NCBI GenBank assembly: GCA_007922225.1
Contig: ML679963.1
Coordinates: 7,225,984-7,289,983, forward strand
Direction of reading: 5' to 3'
Origin: Emydura subglobosa
Taxonomy: Eukaryota > Chordata > Testudines > Chelidae
Length of the DNA stretch: 64,000 bases
Shown: in pieces, positions 1-12,261 of the stretch
Numbering within the stretch: position 1 is the stretch's first letter
Layout of the letters: every line of letters starts with the position of its first letter
The notes under the pieces: model-generated
Seen by the model: the letters and a program-made list of their open reading frames with translations, nothing else
Told to the model about the DNA's origin: nothing
Database searches by the model: none
Translations under genes and position numbers: made by a program

Positions 1-125
1 TTTTAAAACCCTCCTTTAAAAATATCCAGCTTTGTTACAGTAACAACTCCGGGCCCCAATGTGCTAGGCACACGAGAGATCGTCCCTGCCCTGAAGATCT
101 CATTGGCTAAACAGATAAAGGGTAG
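1..125. repeat. Interspersed repeat with gtgctaggc...gtccctgcc core (family A)
   Basis: The core is shared with copies near 2378, 7015 and 12262 of this window. It reads ccaatgtgctaggcac, then cgtccctgccctgaagatc. Recognition rests on repetition within the window; I cannot name the class with certainty. Confidence 0.5.
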
Positions 126-127
126 GA

Positions 128-246
128 GGGGAAACGATGGCACAAAGACGTACCCGAAGTCACACAGCTGGTCACTGGCAGAGTTGGGGATAGACCCTAG
201 GTCGCCTGCGTTGCAGTCTCTAACATCCCACTGGAGCACCCTGCCC
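128..246 (-). repeat. MIR-type SINE fragment
   Basis: The read-through matches the reverse of the MIR core: cgaagtcacacagctggtca, then a segment equivalent to 'gcagagttggggatagaccc'. MIR copies have the same ordered blocks (gaggcacagag, aagtcacacagc, gcagagctgggaa). Confidence 0.7.
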
Positions 247-894
247 TAATTTTTCCCTTGACACTTTTATTACTCAGGTTGGGCTAAAGCCATCGTTGGA
301 GGAACTTGACTCCCATGGGGTTACAGCAGCCTGGAATGGCTTTCTTAAACATAGAAATAAAACTTTTAACAGCTCCTAGCCTGAGACTTTCTACATCAAC
401 TTTTAGCCTCAGGCAGGCTTTTATGGCTCCATTCTAAGCCCCACTGGAGGTTCATACAATGGTGAGGTTAACATAACCTACTGCAGAATGTCACTGGAGT
501 CACAGTACCCTTTAACAAGGCTTCACTTATTAGACCTCTTTGTAGAAGGGGCTCTGACTTTGTTAGAAAATGTGCCCAAAAGGAGATTTCCCACTCTTTT
601 TTTAAATGACTGAGCTTTCTTACAGCACATTAACCCAGAATAAAGAGGAACTGGCCCCTAATCATCTGAATATTGCTTTCTTCACCTGCTGATGGCAAGC
701 AGTATAAGGTTAAAGGCTAATGGGCAAATTCAGCAGGGGTGCATGCAGGCACAGAAGTCAACAGGCTTGTGCCAGCCACGAAACTACCTTGCTGCCTTGA
801 TGGCCCCCATCCCGTTTGGAGCTGAGCAGCTCACGAACCTGATCCATTACGGGGCTGATCCTCTCCAGACACCTGGGCGATAGGGAAATAGTCT
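247..894. other. No gene or repeat recognised
   Basis: Mixed-composition DNA. Short open frames here have no recognisable product. Confidence 0.6.
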
Positions 895-1015
895 TAGCCC
901 CATTTCACAGATAGGGACCCGAGAGGTTCAAGGTCACAGGGGGAGTCTGGGGCAGAGCCAGGAGCTGAACCAGATCTCCTAAGTCCCAGGTCAGGGCCTT
1001 GACCACAGACCATCC
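895..1015 (-). repeat. MIR-type SINE fragment
   Basis: Ordered MIR blocks on the minus strand: ccccatttcacagatagg, gaggttcaaggtcacag, gcagagccaggagctgaacc. Confidence 0.75.
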
Positions 1016-1284
1016 TGAACTGAGTCCATGTCTTGCTTTGAGAGAAGAAAGGCATGCTCAGGAATGCCCTGCTGGACACATGGCAGGGAGGACTTTGGCA
1101 TTCATGCGCTGGTTCCCGACTTGGTTTCCTCATAGCACTCCAGTGCTTAGGCTAGTGCCAGCCGTACACACCCACTCACTCAAAATTGCCTGTTGCTAAA
1201 CTGTAGCTCCTTTTCTCAAGCTCCATCCGGATGCGGCCACAACTCTCTCTCCCCCTTCCATGGAGCTGGGTTGGCCCAGAAGAA

Positions 1285-1450
1285 AGCGCCTGGATTAGGC
1301 GTCACGAAACCCCACGTCCTAACCCAAGCTCTGCCACTGACTCATTGAGTGACCTCACCCCATCACTTCCTCCCTGCCTCGGTTTCCCTGTCTATAAAAC
1401 AGAGGCGATAGTTTTCCACCCCATTGGGAGTGCTGCGGGGAGCAGCTAGA
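1285..1450 (+). repeat. MIR-type SINE
   Basis: Ordered MIR blocks on the plus strand: aagctctgccactgactc, then tgcctcggtttccctgtcta, taaaacagaggcgata. An open frame through this region (1424-1897) is a by-product of the repeat. Confidence 0.8.
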
Positions 1451-1769
1451 GAATCGTTTTACAGCCCTTTGACCACGCAGCGCATTCTGTCGTCTGGGGG
1501 AAGGCCCTGTGGGAGGCGGGGCCATCTGCGGCTCTGTCAGGGCCACAAGAACACCCCCTTGTCCTTCGCACCCCATACAAGGCCTCACATCACAGCCTCC
1601 ATCCGTCTGACTAACAATGACTTCTTCCTTCAGAACCCCCCAGCGTTGCTCTTTTCTTGTCCCAGCAGGTGTGTGTGGACGAGACGTTTCCCTCCACCAT
1701 TGAGAGTGGAGCATGATGCCTCCCGTGGCCAGAGAAGAATATGTGAAGCCGCCCCTGAGCTGGGTGTGA

Positions 1770-1890
1770 CCCAGGGAGTACGTTTATCTCTAGTTTACCA
1801 ATGGGGTAAACGGAGGCAGGGAGACTCCATGACATGCACACAGCAACAAAGCGGGTCAGGGGCAGAGCCGGCGGGATTCAGAGTCATCCC
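1770..1890 (-). repeat. MIR-type SINE fragment
   Basis: Minus-strand MIR blocks: taccaatggggtaaacgg, acacagcaacaaagcggg, gcagagccggcgggattca. Confidence 0.7.
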
Positions 1891-2369
1891 TGTTTAGCAA
1901 ACTTTTGCAGCAACACTCTTGTCTGTCCTCTTCACGCGCAAGATGGCACCACTACACCAACCACTCACCGGCTGGCAGGGCCCTGCCTTGGCTGTTGTAC
2001 TTGGGAGAACTCAGGAAAGCTTTGAACTGCTGCCAGGATGAGGGAGTCTGTCTCATCCCAGAAGTACATTCACTTGTAATTGCCTCCTCCAGGCAGGCGA
2101 GCTGGGGTTCTGTTGGCCTCCAATAAATCACGGGCTCGGCTCAGAATGCTGTTGAAAGCGAGAGTGACAGGAAGTTGTGGGGAGGGAGAGGGAAAGCAGA
2201 CAGGAGGAATCACTGAATTAGTGAGTCCACAGGCGGAGAAGCCGACAGACAGCTTACACGTCCTGATTCTCCTTAACAATATAGATCAGCCCTTTCCTCT
2301 AATCCAGCCCCTGAAAGTCACCTAAGGCATCACAGGATTGTTTCTGTTTGTCTTGAGGTAACTCTTAGG

Positions 2370-2465
2370 AGCCCCAGTATTGGACCAGGACCCCACGGTG
2401 CTAGGTGCTGTACAAACACAGAAGAAAAAGGCAGTCCCTGCCCCCAAGAGCTTACAAACTAAGCA
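2370..2465. repeat. Family A interspersed repeat
   Basis: The sequence reads gtgctaggtgctgtacaaac, then ggcagtccctgcccccaaga and gcttacaaact. It is nearly the same block as at 12295-12378. Confidence 0.6.
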
Positions 2466-3597
2466 TAAAACAAGATTTCCTGTGGTACACAGGCTCTATA
2501 GCACATATTAGGCCTATGTAAAAGAGGAGCTCTGGCCCAAATGTCATTTTCTTTTACCTTAGTGAAGCACCAATGAAGGCGGAAGGATTGCCCTGGGGTA
2601 ACTGGGCCTAATCCAGGTTCCAGCATATACAGTGGGAATGTTGCCACTTCTTTCAATGAGACCAAGAACTAACCCATTGCATCCAGAGTCTGGCAGAGTT
2701 TGTATATCTCTGTATCAGGCATCCGATTCCCCACTGATTGCACCTCGCGTATCATATGCACCAGTGCCAAGCACATCATTATTTCTTAGTATTTGGGAAG
2801 CCAGAGCACCCGATTATACGTTATTCAGGATAATACAACCCGAAAGCTGTACTAGGTGTTGAACCAATTCACAGGCAGCCATAATAATCTCTCCAGTTCC
2901 GGGACAATCTAATTTAAGACGAGGCTCGATAAATGAATAGGACAAACAATAGAAGGAATGTGTGTATATGTGTGTGAGACTGTAAGAACAGCCAGCTTCA
3001 CTGTAGCTATTACACAGCTGGATGGGTTGCACTCATCATCTGAAAGTTTTGAGGGCTGTAACTAAGCATAATCCATAAAACCAGCTAATTTGGCCCTTTG
3101 TTCAATTTGGCCGTCACTAGCAGGCTGATTTCTTGCAGATATTAAAGCAGAAGTGGATCCTTGCTGGAGGGATGTGCAGGAGAAGGCAGTGCCGTGGCCT
3201 CTGCAGTGTGTAAGTGATGACATAAGGCGGAAGGCAGTGGTGACTTGATCTTGGCGCTCTGGAGCGGAGATGCTAAAAAAAATGGAAAAATGTTTCCATG
3301 AGAAGGTTTGAGATTTCCCGCGTAATTCTCAGTTGGCAGATTTCATGGCAGAACCATTTTTCATGAAAGCTTCCACTGAAAGTTTTCATTTTGTAGGGTT
3401 TCATTTCTCCTCTCAGCGGAGCCAATGGCAGTGATAGTGCAGGAGGAAGACTCTGGTGCTCAGTTTTCATTCCACGCAGTTAATAATTGCGGTGCTTTCT
3501 GGGGAAAGGCCTGGAGGAGCAGGATGACTTCTGAGCCCTGATAAGAAAGTCTAACTCTAATGCAGTGCATGGGAGCTATAGCTCTGAATGCACCCCT
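2466..3597. other. No gene recognised
   Basis: Only chance open frames are seen. Around 3280-3400 there are short paired tttcatgaaa/ggaaaaatgtttcc motifs that could be the remains of an old foldback repeat. Confidence 0.5.
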
Positions 3598-3745
3598 TAC
3601 CATGGCAATTTTAGAGATGGGAGGCACACAGAGGTTAAGTGACTTGCCCGAGTCACCCAACAGATGAACTGCAGACACAGGAATAGAACCTAGGTCTCCT
3701 GAGCCCTAGTTTAGTACCTTAACCACTGCGCACCATTGCCCTCCG
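3598..3745 (-). repeat. MIR/tRNA-type SINE with tRNA-like head
   Basis: Read on the minus strand, the copy has a head with ggttaaggtactaaactag, a B-box-like ggttctattcc, then gcaagtcacttaacctctg. It is one of the best preserved SINE copies in the window. Confidence 0.7.
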
Positions 3746-4062
3746 AAAAGCAGTTCTGCAGTCAGCTGAAGTAATGGCTCCAAAGCGCTGCCGTTTACAC
3801 TGGTGATACTGCAGCATTTTATTGTACAATACTGCAGTATGCTTCCTAATACTGGAGAACAAGGTGTCTCGTTACCCTGCACTTCACCCTGATATTATCA
3901 TCATTCGGCCCCACCGGTAGCTGTTTAAAGGCCCTCATCTCTCCTCCGCACTGGTACTGGCAAGAAAACCAGCTTCATGAGTCATCTCAGGTGGAATCCA
4001 CGTTTCACTGAGTTGGCCACTCGGTAGCATATTAACCGTGATGACTCTCTCATGGCGTACAG

Positions 4063-4574
4063 CAGTGGTTCCCCGCCGTTTTGAGTGAAAGCCCCACTAG
4101 TTAACACTAGGTAAAACATGTGCCCCCCCACCCCACCCCCTTACAGGCCATAAACACATATAACCACTATAAATACATGTAAATGACTCTTACCTGAGTA
4201 AGAAGCTAAGCCTTCCCTGGCGCAGCCACCACTGCACGCCCATGTGGCCCCGCGTCTTCCTGTCCCTCATGGACAGAGGGTAATGGAGGCGGCGGGCACT
4301 GGCGGCCTAGCTGGGCTGCCTCAGGCTACCACTGGCTTGGGGCAGCAGAGCTCGGGGCTGCTGCTCCCTCGGGAGGGGCTGCTTCTTTGTTCCCGGTGCC
4401 CAGCCGGTGTGGGGCTCAGGGGGGATACTCCTCTGCTTTGGCTGGCGCAGAGCTTGCGGGGGGGGGGGGGGGGAGTGTAAATTACCTCAATATTACTGAA
4501 GCCTCATTGACCGCCCCCTGTAATCTTTGGTGCCCTCCCCCAGGGGGTCGCGCAGCCCAGGTTGGGACCCGTTG
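4063..4574. mobile_element. Non-autonomous hAT-type transposon (512 bp)
   Basis: The left end CAGTGGTTCCCCGCC and the right end GGTTGGGACCCGTTG are inverted relatives of each other. The element is flanked by an 8-bp target-site duplication, gcgtacag (4055-4062) and gcatacag (4575-4582), 7 of 8 identical. Eight-bp duplications and CAGTGGTT ends are typical of hAT. No transposase is encoded. It contains a run of 16 G (4458-4473). Confidence 0.8.
4458..4473 (+). repeat. Poly-G run (16)
   Basis: A homopolymer inside the hAT-type element. Runs of this kind are often mis-sized in assemblies. Confidence 0.9.
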
Positions 4575-5105
4575 GCATACAGGATGAAAACTGTCTTGTA
4601 GGGACCAGGTCTAATCAATCCACTGCAGAAGGAAGCATTACAAGTGGCTGCTGCACTGTAAAAGGTATCATTCAGGGTTTATTTTTTGCTTCTTTTAACT
4701 CATCTATGTCAGCCAATCAGTTGAAGGAAACTAAAGATGAAGAAGAACCGTCTTTGTTTGTGTGTGTGGGTAACAGATTGGCCTGATCCAAAGCCTATTG
4801 ACAGCAGTGGAAATGCTCCCATTGATTTCAATGGGTTTTGGATCAGGCTCCCAGTTTTTACGTGCTAAGCCCCTGATATTTCAGTTGGATGCAAGTAGAC
4901 AGACCACATGGGGCTCTGTGAGCACAGTGGGCCCCCCTTGTGGACCTGGTTGTGGGGTACTACTTTATATGTTACCAACCATTTGCGCATTTGATGTTGA
5001 TTTGCTTTTGTTTCCCTTGCTTATGGCCTCGTTCAAAGTCCATTGCAGTCAGTGGAGACACTACAGTGGACTTTGGATTGGATCCACATTACTTGCTCCT
5101 ATATT

Positions 5106-6627
5106 CTTCTAGTACCTCTGGGAGGATGTTAAGCAGAAGCTACTAAAGTTAGACATTTTAAAATCAGCGGGTCCAGATAACTTGCATCCAAGAATTTTAA
5201 AAGAGCTGGCTGAGGTGCTGGCAGGACTATTAATGTTGATTTTCAATAAAAGACTTGGAACACTGTCCCAAAAGACTGGAAGAAAGCTAATGTGCCGATT
5301 TTTAAAAAGGGTAAATGGGATGATCTGGGTAATTATAGGCTTGTTGATCCTGGGCAAGATAAGGGAGTGGCTGTTACGGGACTTGATTAATAACTTTAGA
5401 AAGATCTCATCAAACTAACGCTCTCTTTTTTTATGAGATTACAAATTTGGTTGAAAAAAGGTAATACTGTTGACATAATAGACTTCTGTATGGCGTTTGA
5501 CTTGGTATCGCACAGCATTTTGATTAAAAACTAGACTGACATAAAATTAACAATGCACACATTAAATGTATTGAAAACTGGCTAAATGATAGGTCCCAAA
5601 ATGTTCTTGAAAATGGTGAATCATCATTGAACAGATGTGTTTCTAATGAGGTCCCACGAGGATTGGTTCTTGGCCCTACGCTGTTTAACATTTTTATCAA
5701 TGACCTGGAGGAAAACATAAACTCATCACTGATAAAGTTTGCAGAGGACACAAAAGTTGAGGGAGTGGTAAACATGGAAGAGGACAGGTCCCTTAGAGCA
5801 ATCTGGATCAGTTGGCAAACTGGGAACAAGCAAATGGTACGTGTTTTAACATGACTGAATGTAAATATATACACCCAAGAGCAAAGAATGCAAACCATAC
5901 TTACAGGATGGGGAACTTTATCCTGGGAAGCAGTGACTCTGAAAAAGATTTGGGGTCATAGTAGATAATCAGCTGAACATGAGCTCCGAGTGTGACGCTG
6001 TGGCCAAAAGAGCTAATGAGATCCTGGGATGCATCAACAGGGGAATCTCGAGTAACTGCCGAGAGGTTATTTTACTTCTATATTTGGCACTGATGCAACC
6101 ACTGCTGGAATCCTGTGTCCAGTTCCAATCCCACAATTCAAGAAGGATGGTGACAAATTGGAGAGGCTCAGAGAAGAGCCATGAGAATGATTAAAGGATT
6201 AGACAACTTGCCTTACTGTGATAGACGCAGGGAGGTCAATTGATTTAGCTTCCCAAAGAGACGATTATGGGGTGACTTGTTTACAGTCTGTAAGTACCTA
6301 CAAAGGGAACAAATATTTACTAATGGGCTCTTCAAGCCAGCGGAGAAAGGTACAACACGAGCCAACGGCTAGAAGTCGAAGCTAGACAAATTCAGCCTGG
6401 AAATAAGGTGTACATTTTTCACGGTGAGAGTAATTAACCATTGGAACCATTAACCAAGGGTGGTGATGGATTCACCATCATTGGCAATTTGAAAATCAAG
6501 CATGGCTGTATTTCTAGAAGAGCTGCGCTGGGATTTATTCTGGGGCAGTTCTCTGGCCCGTGTTTTACAGGAGGTCAGACCAGATGATCACAACGGTCAC
6601 TTCTGGCCTCAGAATCTATGGATATAC
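5106..6627 (+). mobile_element. CR1 LINE, 5'-truncated, decayed reverse transcriptase and 3' end
   Basis: The sequence follows CR1 from the start of the reverse transcriptase (SAGPDNLHPRILKELAEVL equivalent near 5165) through EVPRGLVLGPTLFNIFINDL (5648-5710) to the 3' end, ggtcagaccagatgatcaca then ggcctcagaatctatgga. Many stops and frameshifts are present. The catalytic FADD block reads FAED (5738-5749), so the copy is inactive. The first half of the element, including the endonuclease, is missing. Confidence 0.9.
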
Positions 6628-7014
6628 TCGACACTTTGCTGTTTCCCTGGGAGTGGCTTAGTTGATCTTTAACTCTGGTGTCACTCAACTGACTTTCAGG
6701 ACCCATAAATGGATACACAAACTTTGTGATGGTGATTAGCTAGGCTGGCAGACGGCCTGGTGCCCGAAGGCTGAGCCCAATTCACATAGACATCCACATC
6801 ACTGCTGAGACCTGCAATCAATGCACAAATCACCACCAGCTTGATTTGGACCTTCCCGTTCTCTGGCAGATGCATAGAAATGGCTTGTGCTTGAGTTTCC
6901 CCATCAACTGCACTCTATCAAGTTAGTTCTCCGCTTAGAGGACCATGTTTTAGGACATCTGCGTCTCTGACTTTTATTATTACTGTGACATTAACACTTA
7001 GAAATCCAACCGAG

Positions 7015-7090
7015 CTCATGGCCCCAGTATGCTGGCCAAAGATGCCTGGTAAGAGACAGTCCCTGCCCTAAAGAGCTTACAGTCTAGAAG
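7015..7090. repeat. Family A interspersed repeat
   Basis: Core block gagacagtccctgccctaaa followed by gagcttacagtctag, as in the other family A copies. Confidence 0.55.
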
Positions 7091-7334
7091 AAGAGCATTG
7101 TTACTCCAAGGTATTTCCCTTCACCTCTGCTAATTCAGCAGTGCAGAATTCTACTCGCCCACAGCAATTCATTTGTTTGGATAGGTAAATAAAATATCAG
7201 TATTTGGGTAGCAGGGTTTGTTCCATCATCCATTCTGTGGTTAATTTTCATGGCCAGTTTACAAGACTGTATTTACAGGGCTGGTGACAAGCCAAGACCA
7301 GTGCTTATCATGCTGACCAATGCTGGCTCTTTGT

Positions 7335-7480
7335 TTACTTGTACTCCCCCATCTGTCTGTATCTGACTGTTGTCTCTTGTCTTATTCTTAGATTGGAAGC
7401 TCTTTGCTGGGACCATCTTTTTTGTTCTGTGTTTAGACAGTGCCCTTCACTGCGTGCTACAATAATACAAATAATAAAAT
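7335..7480. repeat. Family A interspersed repeat, opposite orientation
   Basis: Contains the reverse of the family block: agattggaagctctttgctg, ttctgtgtttagacagtgcc, then aataatacaaataataaaat at the end. This tail suggests the 3' end of a retroposon. Confidence 0.55.
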
Positions 7481-8457
7481 AAAAAATATGATGCACAAGG
7501 TACTAAGACCAGAACTAGGTGATTTCCACCCTCCCCACCCTCCATCCTATTTCTTTATTAAGAATTTGTTTTGAAAAATTCAAAATCAAGTTTCCCGTTA
7601 ATTCAGAAGCTGAGATCTCACTAAACATATTTTGGTTGGCATCCGGACTAAAGCCCTTGTCACTTGTACATCAGCTCTTTGAAGTGCATAAGAAGAGTAG
7701 GTGGGAGTTGTGTTTTCACCCTTTTTGCTTCTTTACAAGGTGCCGTGAGGAATTTTTTCCCCCCCTCCCTGTTCGACTTCTGCCTTAGTATATAAGAGAG
7801 ATCACGTTTTGTATTCCCTTTGCTGTAGGACTCTCTGGAGGATGAGGGAACTGCTCAGACATGGGGACAAAGCTGTTTGAATCTCTTTTGAAAATAAAGC
7901 TTCTCTCCCCAGTGCTTCTCAGAAGTTTGAGTTAAATAATTGTTTGGAGAGGAGGGAAAAATCAAAGATTTAAACAGCCTTCCTTAAAAATTCTTCCTTC
8001 TCTCAATGGATCATGCATCATTCTCTGTGATGTCAGAAAACCACCAATTCCTTCAAGGAGTCCTCCAGCAAAAGAGGGAAAACCGACAGGAAAAATAAGC
8101 AAAGGGGTGAAATGGGAGAATCCCTTTTAAAAAAATCGGTGGTGTTCCTCTTGATACATTACATAACAGCAGAAAAGGGCGAGGTGATTTTTTTCCCCAT
8201 CTTTTGCTGGTCACTTTTTAATTAAATGTCTATCCCATTTTATTGGGAAGGGTTTGTTTGTTTTTATTTAGTGCTGAAAGACTAACCCTCAGAATAGCAA
8301 TAAAGCTGACAGTGAAAATAAAGCAGATGAAAAACCAGGGACAAAATCTTTTACACCCACACCCCAATTTTTTAAAATGTCAATCAAGTGTCCAGTACGA
8401 CGTTAATGATTGACCTCCTAGAAATGCAATCTACCACTGTTAGAAAAGAGGGATGGA

Positions 8458-8715
8458 GCGGTGGTGGTTAGGGTGTTCTCTTTGACCACAGAAGACCTAG
8501 TTTAATTCCCTTCTCTGCTGTTAGTATCTTGTATGACCTTGGGCAATACATGCCTTTAAAAAAAATTGTCCTTCGTCTCTCTGTGCTTCAATTCACGATG
8601 TGTAAAATGGGAGAATAACATCGCCCCACTTCACAACATGGCCCTACTTCACCGGAGAGTTGTGAAGATAATTACACATCAAATTTTGAGGCACTCAGAT
8701 AATGGGCTCAGACTT
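8458..8715 (+). repeat. MIR-type SINE, nearly full length
   Basis: It begins with a tRNA-like head (gcggtggtggttagggtgtt) and continues with tgaccttgggcaatacatgc, tgtgtaaaatgggagaataa, and aattttgaggcactcagata near the 3' end. Confidence 0.8.
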
Positions 8716-9380
8716 GCCTACCCGGTTGCCAGTGCTGTTAAATTGTATTCAGTCCTATGCCGCAGTGGGTTGTTTTTCCTTGGTTTTCTTTTTATCGAAC
8801 TTTGTAAAACAAACTCAGCACAGTCACTAAACCAAGGAGGCAGGGGAGGGAACAGGGAAAGCATCAGCAAATCTAGCCCAGTTCTCAGCCCGGCTCTCTC
8901 TCAGGTCTTTACGATACAATTCAATCTTGATCCCGCTCCACGCCCCAGATATCCCCGGCGTTGCTGTTTGCTCCATGTCACTGCATTGCGACGCAGGGGT
9001 TAGAATCGTGCTGCCTGTTTACGGGCGGGGTCCCATTCCCGGTCTATTCGGACCTTCCCCGAAGAGAAGCAGATGCGTCAAGCCTGGTTCAGCTCTGGCC
9101 CAATTCCAACACCGGTGGGATGAGACCAAAGGGAGTGGGGGGCGATATGAAGGCCCTTTTCCCTCTCTGTCATGCTCTTTAGCTGTTAACTTCCCAAGAG
9201 ATTTTGCTCTCCCAAGAGGCTCTGGAGGCTGGAGTATGTTGCATTCCAGTCACTGTACCTAGGCAGGGGGACGCTGGACCTGCCACTGCCTTTACTGATC
9301 TCCCTGGACACTGCCCATGTTACATTATTATTGGTGCAGTGCCAGGTGCTTTGCAGACACTGCAAAGAGACGGGCTCCAC

Positions 9381-9568
9381 CAGGGTTGGCGTTAGGGGGT
9401 AGCAATTGCCCCGGGCCCTATACGACAGGGAGAGCCTGCGTGGCCGGGCTCGGGCATCGACTTCAGAAACGTTGCAGAAATCCAGTGTCTGAGCAGGTGA
9501 GGCAGGTGGGGTGGGGACCCACGTCTCAGTTTCTGCCCTGGGCCCCGGCGAATCTAACGCCGGCCCTG
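9381..9568. mobile_element. Short hAT-like MITE (188 bp)
   Basis: The left end CAGGGTTGGCGTTAG and right end CTAACGCCGGCCCTG are inverted partners with two mismatches. Flanking 8-mers are ggctccac (9373-9380) and ggttctat (9569-9576). They differ at three sites and every difference is C versus T, as expected from an old 8-bp duplication decaying by deamination. No coding capacity is seen. Confidence 0.7.
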
Positions 9569-12261
9569 GGTTCTATCCCAGGGAGTCGAAGCTGGTCAGC
9601 TCAGACAACATTCAGTAAATGTAGCTCTCATGAAGAGTGCGGGACTGAACGCCCTGGAGGCCTCTTTAGCCCCAGAACAAGAACAGCAAGTGAGGAAACC
9701 AGGCAAGGTACTCCCCCACCCCCTGGGTACACACTGCCCTGCCAACAGGCCGCACCCCTGGCCTGCAGGGATCACACCTATAATGAAAGGGGAGTTCATT
9801 CTTCGCAGCCCATTAATCCTCAGCCTCTCGAGAGAGATGGCCAAGGGGGCAATTTGTGCCAACTGTATTTGTTGTGTGCGACAGGCACATGTCCACTAGG
9901 AGCTGGATGGAGGCCACCAACTCCTTTCCCCTGGGGCCACCCAACAGCCATCCACTGGTGGCAGCCTCCGTTTCTAAAGCCTCTCCCTCATGGTTTCTGC
10001 CGGCATCACCTTGGTACCTAAGAGCATGCTCCAAAACTGACCAAGTCTTTCTATTGACTTCAACGGCTTTGACTTAGATCCCACAGGCAATTACTACTAG
10101 GAGTAAAATCCATGACCTAGAAATGAAAGGCTGTATCTGCCTTCCCCAGGGACAATTCCCTGCCAGCCATTTTGTGCAGGACCATGAATAAAAAGGGGAC
10201 GCTTCCCCCAAACAATAATGGTTTGAAATGAAGGATCAGATTCTCAGCTGGAGTGGCTCCACTGACGTCAATAGTAGAGCTGCACTGATTCACCCCAGCT
10301 GAGAATCTGGCCTGGAGTTTCCACCATTTCCATCACAGCAGGTCCTCAAGACCCATGGGAGGCTGATTATGTGATATAATGACTGATTCCAGGACTTCCC
10401 ATCAGTATAAAGGGGAGAAGAAAAGTTGAGTTCATTATACTGACCAAAATGCCCATCATGTTCATGCCGTGGCATATGGATCCTTATTTAAACAACAATA
10501 CGATTGTACACGAAAGGCTCCCGAACGCCAGAGAAGCCTTATAGCATCAGCTGGTTTGGAGCAGAAGTGTAGGAGACGGTCTGAATTTATGGCATTCTAG
10601 ACCTACAAGCCGCATTCAGAGCCCATGGTTTTGTAGACAGGAATAGCAAGGTCTTGACAACATACTCCATCGGTGGTCAGGTTCCATGTTTAGCCCAGTT
10701 CCGGGCCAGTTTTGCTACAAGACTGGATGTGACAGAATGATTTCGCCTCCTCTTGTCTGTCGCTGTAAAGTTTGCTGCTAATTATTCCATTTCCAAAATC
10801 AAGAAACCCACATTCTGGGGCAGATGATTTGGCGGCTGTGCCACCTAGTGGCTAAGTGACCAATTACTATAGGCACAGGACAATCTCCTTTCAGTTACTT
10901 TGGTGCAACGGTTTATGAATTGTAGAACATGACGACAGGCCATTGCAAGAGCTCCATGGCTGGTTCTATTCAGCTGCAGAGTTTTCTGATGTCCCAGATT
11001 CGGAGTCATTTATGAACCTGCCTGTTGCCAGTGGATTTACCAGAAGCTGTAAAGATTTATTGTTTGAAGGTTACTTTATATGTATTTTTGCACTACACTG
11101 AGTTTAGTTGATGCGTGTGTGTCAGGGGCAGAGGAGAGAACTGAATTCTGTACATTTTCCTATGGCTCGTTCACTTTTCCATTTTTGTTTTGCAAGATTA
11201 ACTTTAAAGACCCTGGGCAAAAAAGGCTTCTCTCTGATCTGCACTGTGGATGCCCTATGCAGAGTACAGAGCGTGTTGCACAGTTTGCATGGGTTCCACG
11301 GTCAGAATAACCAGTGAAGTCAGTAACAGAAAAGTGCAGTGAACTACCTGTAAAAGGCAAAACAATGGAAAAAACTGTTCTGTAAAGAAATGGACCCAGA
11401 AATGGAGCTGGGGTAACCCTGATCTTCCATCTGACCACTTCCCTCTGCACTGACACAAACACACAAACTCCCAGCCCTCCCTTGACTGAGTTACTCAAGG
11501 GCGATGATACTTGGGCTGTAACATTAATTTCTTAACTCCCCTTTTCATCTGCTTCTGAAAGCTCTTTGAAGTAAATAACTGTGCCCACCTCCCATTTTAG
11601 CCAGGGTGATTTTTATTAGCTGTGTCATTAGGTACATTTTATTAATTGTTACAGATCGGATTACGGTATCTCTGAGTGTTGAGTTACCGGACATTTGTGT
11701 GTGCATTTCTTTAATTTGTGGGTGAATTTAGCATTCAGGAAAATGAGAGAAAGTCAGCACAGGCAAAACCAACTCCACCTGGGACATTACAATCTGAGCT
11801 AAAGGCATAGTCTCTACTATTTGAGTTATGGGAGAAACTCCATTAGCTAGCAGATATAGTAGACTTTTATCCTCTTATGTGGATTGGCCACTAGCGGGGG
11901 CACAAAGACCCACAGGTGTTGTGAATGCAATAAAACAGCAGCAAGGCTAGTGAAGTGCAAAGGGAAGCCACAAGCTTCTCCCATTCATCTCCACAAATGC
12001 ATTTCAGGCCTGCCATGCCAAATCCTGGGCCCTTCACAAAGCTCTACAAGTGCATCTCCATCCTGACCCCGCCGCACACCCCAGCTAGTCTGCTGCTAGC
12101 CTCCTACACCACCCCGCTAACGTACCTCCAGCTAAATCTGCTGCACCATTTGTTCTTCCAGCCGGAGGGCTCTCTGAAGGGATCAGACTTATTCAATTAT
12201 GGCAAACTGTGCGCTGGTTTCATAGGGGATTAGGATGAAAATTCCACCAGTTTATTTTTAT
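9569..12261. other. Non-coding stretch with one palindromic element
   Basis: Besides the foldback at 10237-10309 I see no gene. The open frame that crosses 9317-10021 runs through a MITE and has no recognisable domain. Confidence 0.5.
10237..10309. repeat. Palindromic repeat, 15-bp perfect arms
   Basis: CAGATTCTCAGCTGG (10237-10251) is repeated exactly in inverted form at 10295-10309, with a 43-bp centre that contains ctgacgtcaat. It looks like a small foldback element. Related 'gattctcagctgg' pieces are common in reptile DNA (from memory). Confidence 0.65.

Noticed and set aside
1424..1897. 157-codon plus-strand open frame
   Set aside because: It begins in a MIR copy and ends in another, with no recognisable product.
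9317..10021. 234-codon plus-strand open frame
   Set aside because: It crosses a MITE, has no recognisable domain and sits in GC-rich DNA where long chance frames are common.
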